Origin: JANOYJ01 sp963792485
GTDB lineage: Bacteria > Pseudomonadota > Alphaproteobacteria > Rhizobiales > Rhizobiaceae
Direction of reading: 5' to 3'
DNA: 64,000 bases
Assembly: GCA_963792485.1 (NCBI GenBank)
Contig: CAWBWL010000001.1
Span: 379,570-443,569, forward strand
Below, piece after piece: positions 63,959 through 64,000 of the stretch. The notes under the pieces are model-generated. The model did no database searches and was not told the DNA's origin. It was given only the letters and a program-made list of their open reading frames with translations. The translations under genes and the position numbers were made by a program. Within the stretch, counting starts at the first letter, position 1; every line of letters begins with the position of its first letter.

Positions 63959-63999
63959 CTAGTCAAGAGGGAGGCACCAAATCTGTTTCCGGCCTCATT

Positions 64000-64000
64000 T
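64000..64000. other. Right edge of window
   Basis: The sequence ends 90 bases upstream of the nitroreductase-like gene; no further gene can be identified there. Confidence 0.9.

Noticed and set aside
1..64000. CRISPR array, tRNA or rRNA genes, prophage or transposase genes
   Set aside because: No direct repeat-spacer pattern, no tRNA T-loop with cloverleaf context, and no transposase, integrase or phage structural motif was seen.

Overview
The window is a chromosomal segment of an alphaproteobacterium, most likely of the order Hyphomicrobiales (Rhizobiales). This rests on gene content and order (mnmE-rho-hemJ-hemE | maf-aroE-coaE-dnaQ-secB, lptC-lptA-lptB-rpoN-hpf-ptsN, a MaeB-type malic enzyme, an OlsB-type ornithine lipid acyltransferase, MmcB, DUF1150 and CtrA-type sites) and on high-GC codon use. 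The species cannot be named from sequence alone.

Layout. 1-10.8 kb: a divergent block around a gene-free 450-base gap between hemE and maf. The gap carries DnaA-box-like nonamers and a CtrA-type box and is the best candidate for the chromosomal replication origin; housekeeping genes run away from it on both sides. 10.8-13 kb: mmcB, a frameshifted TumE/TumA-like toxin-antitoxin pair and about 900 bases with no convincing gene except a possible tiny lipoprotein. 13-25 kb: nfuA-like, uspA, trpS, murJ-glnD, mutS and the divergent malic enzyme. 25-33 kb: olsB, a hybrid histidine kinase, lspA with two RNA methyltransferases, an ornithine cyclodeaminase-like gene, a LapA-domain gene, ihfB and sppA. 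33-39 kb: lipopolysaccharide export (lptC, lptA, lptB), then rpoN, hpf and ptsN. 39-46 kb: Hsp20 and DUF1150, nucleoside and sugar kinases and a nucleosidase, an Ada-like protein, nth and a TRIC-type channel. 46-55 kb: an accessory carbohydrate region with a complete ABC uptake operon plus a GH32-like hydrolase, a LacI regulator, tandem palindromic operators, and an SDR and FAH-family pair resembling the end of the oxidative L-fucose/deoxysugar pathway. 55-64 kb: grpE, a CorC-like protein, a second damaged toxin-antitoxin-like pair separated by a 143-base palindromic element, prfC, an intact VapBC module, a BaiN/HI0933-type flavoprotein, and a Tat-exported nitroreductase-like protein with a MarR regulator.

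A striking theme is the distribution of single-base frameshifts. From 13 to 46 kb I see none. Every gene of the ABC operon at 46.6-52.1 kb is shifted (about 14 single-base insertions, no deletions), and single shifts also hit rho, prfC, the TumE/TumA pair and a nucleotidyltransferase-like gene. Undoing the shifts gives uninterrupted proteins of normal length. Local insertion-type sequence error is therefore at least as likely as true gene decay, especially because rho is normally essential.

How the genes work together: replication, tRNA modification, heme, cell envelope and translation housekeeping dominate. The accessory parts are a regulated carbohydrate uptake and catabolism region and three toxin-antitoxin-like loci. 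No tRNA, rRNA, CRISPR array, transposase, integrase or prophage was recognised.
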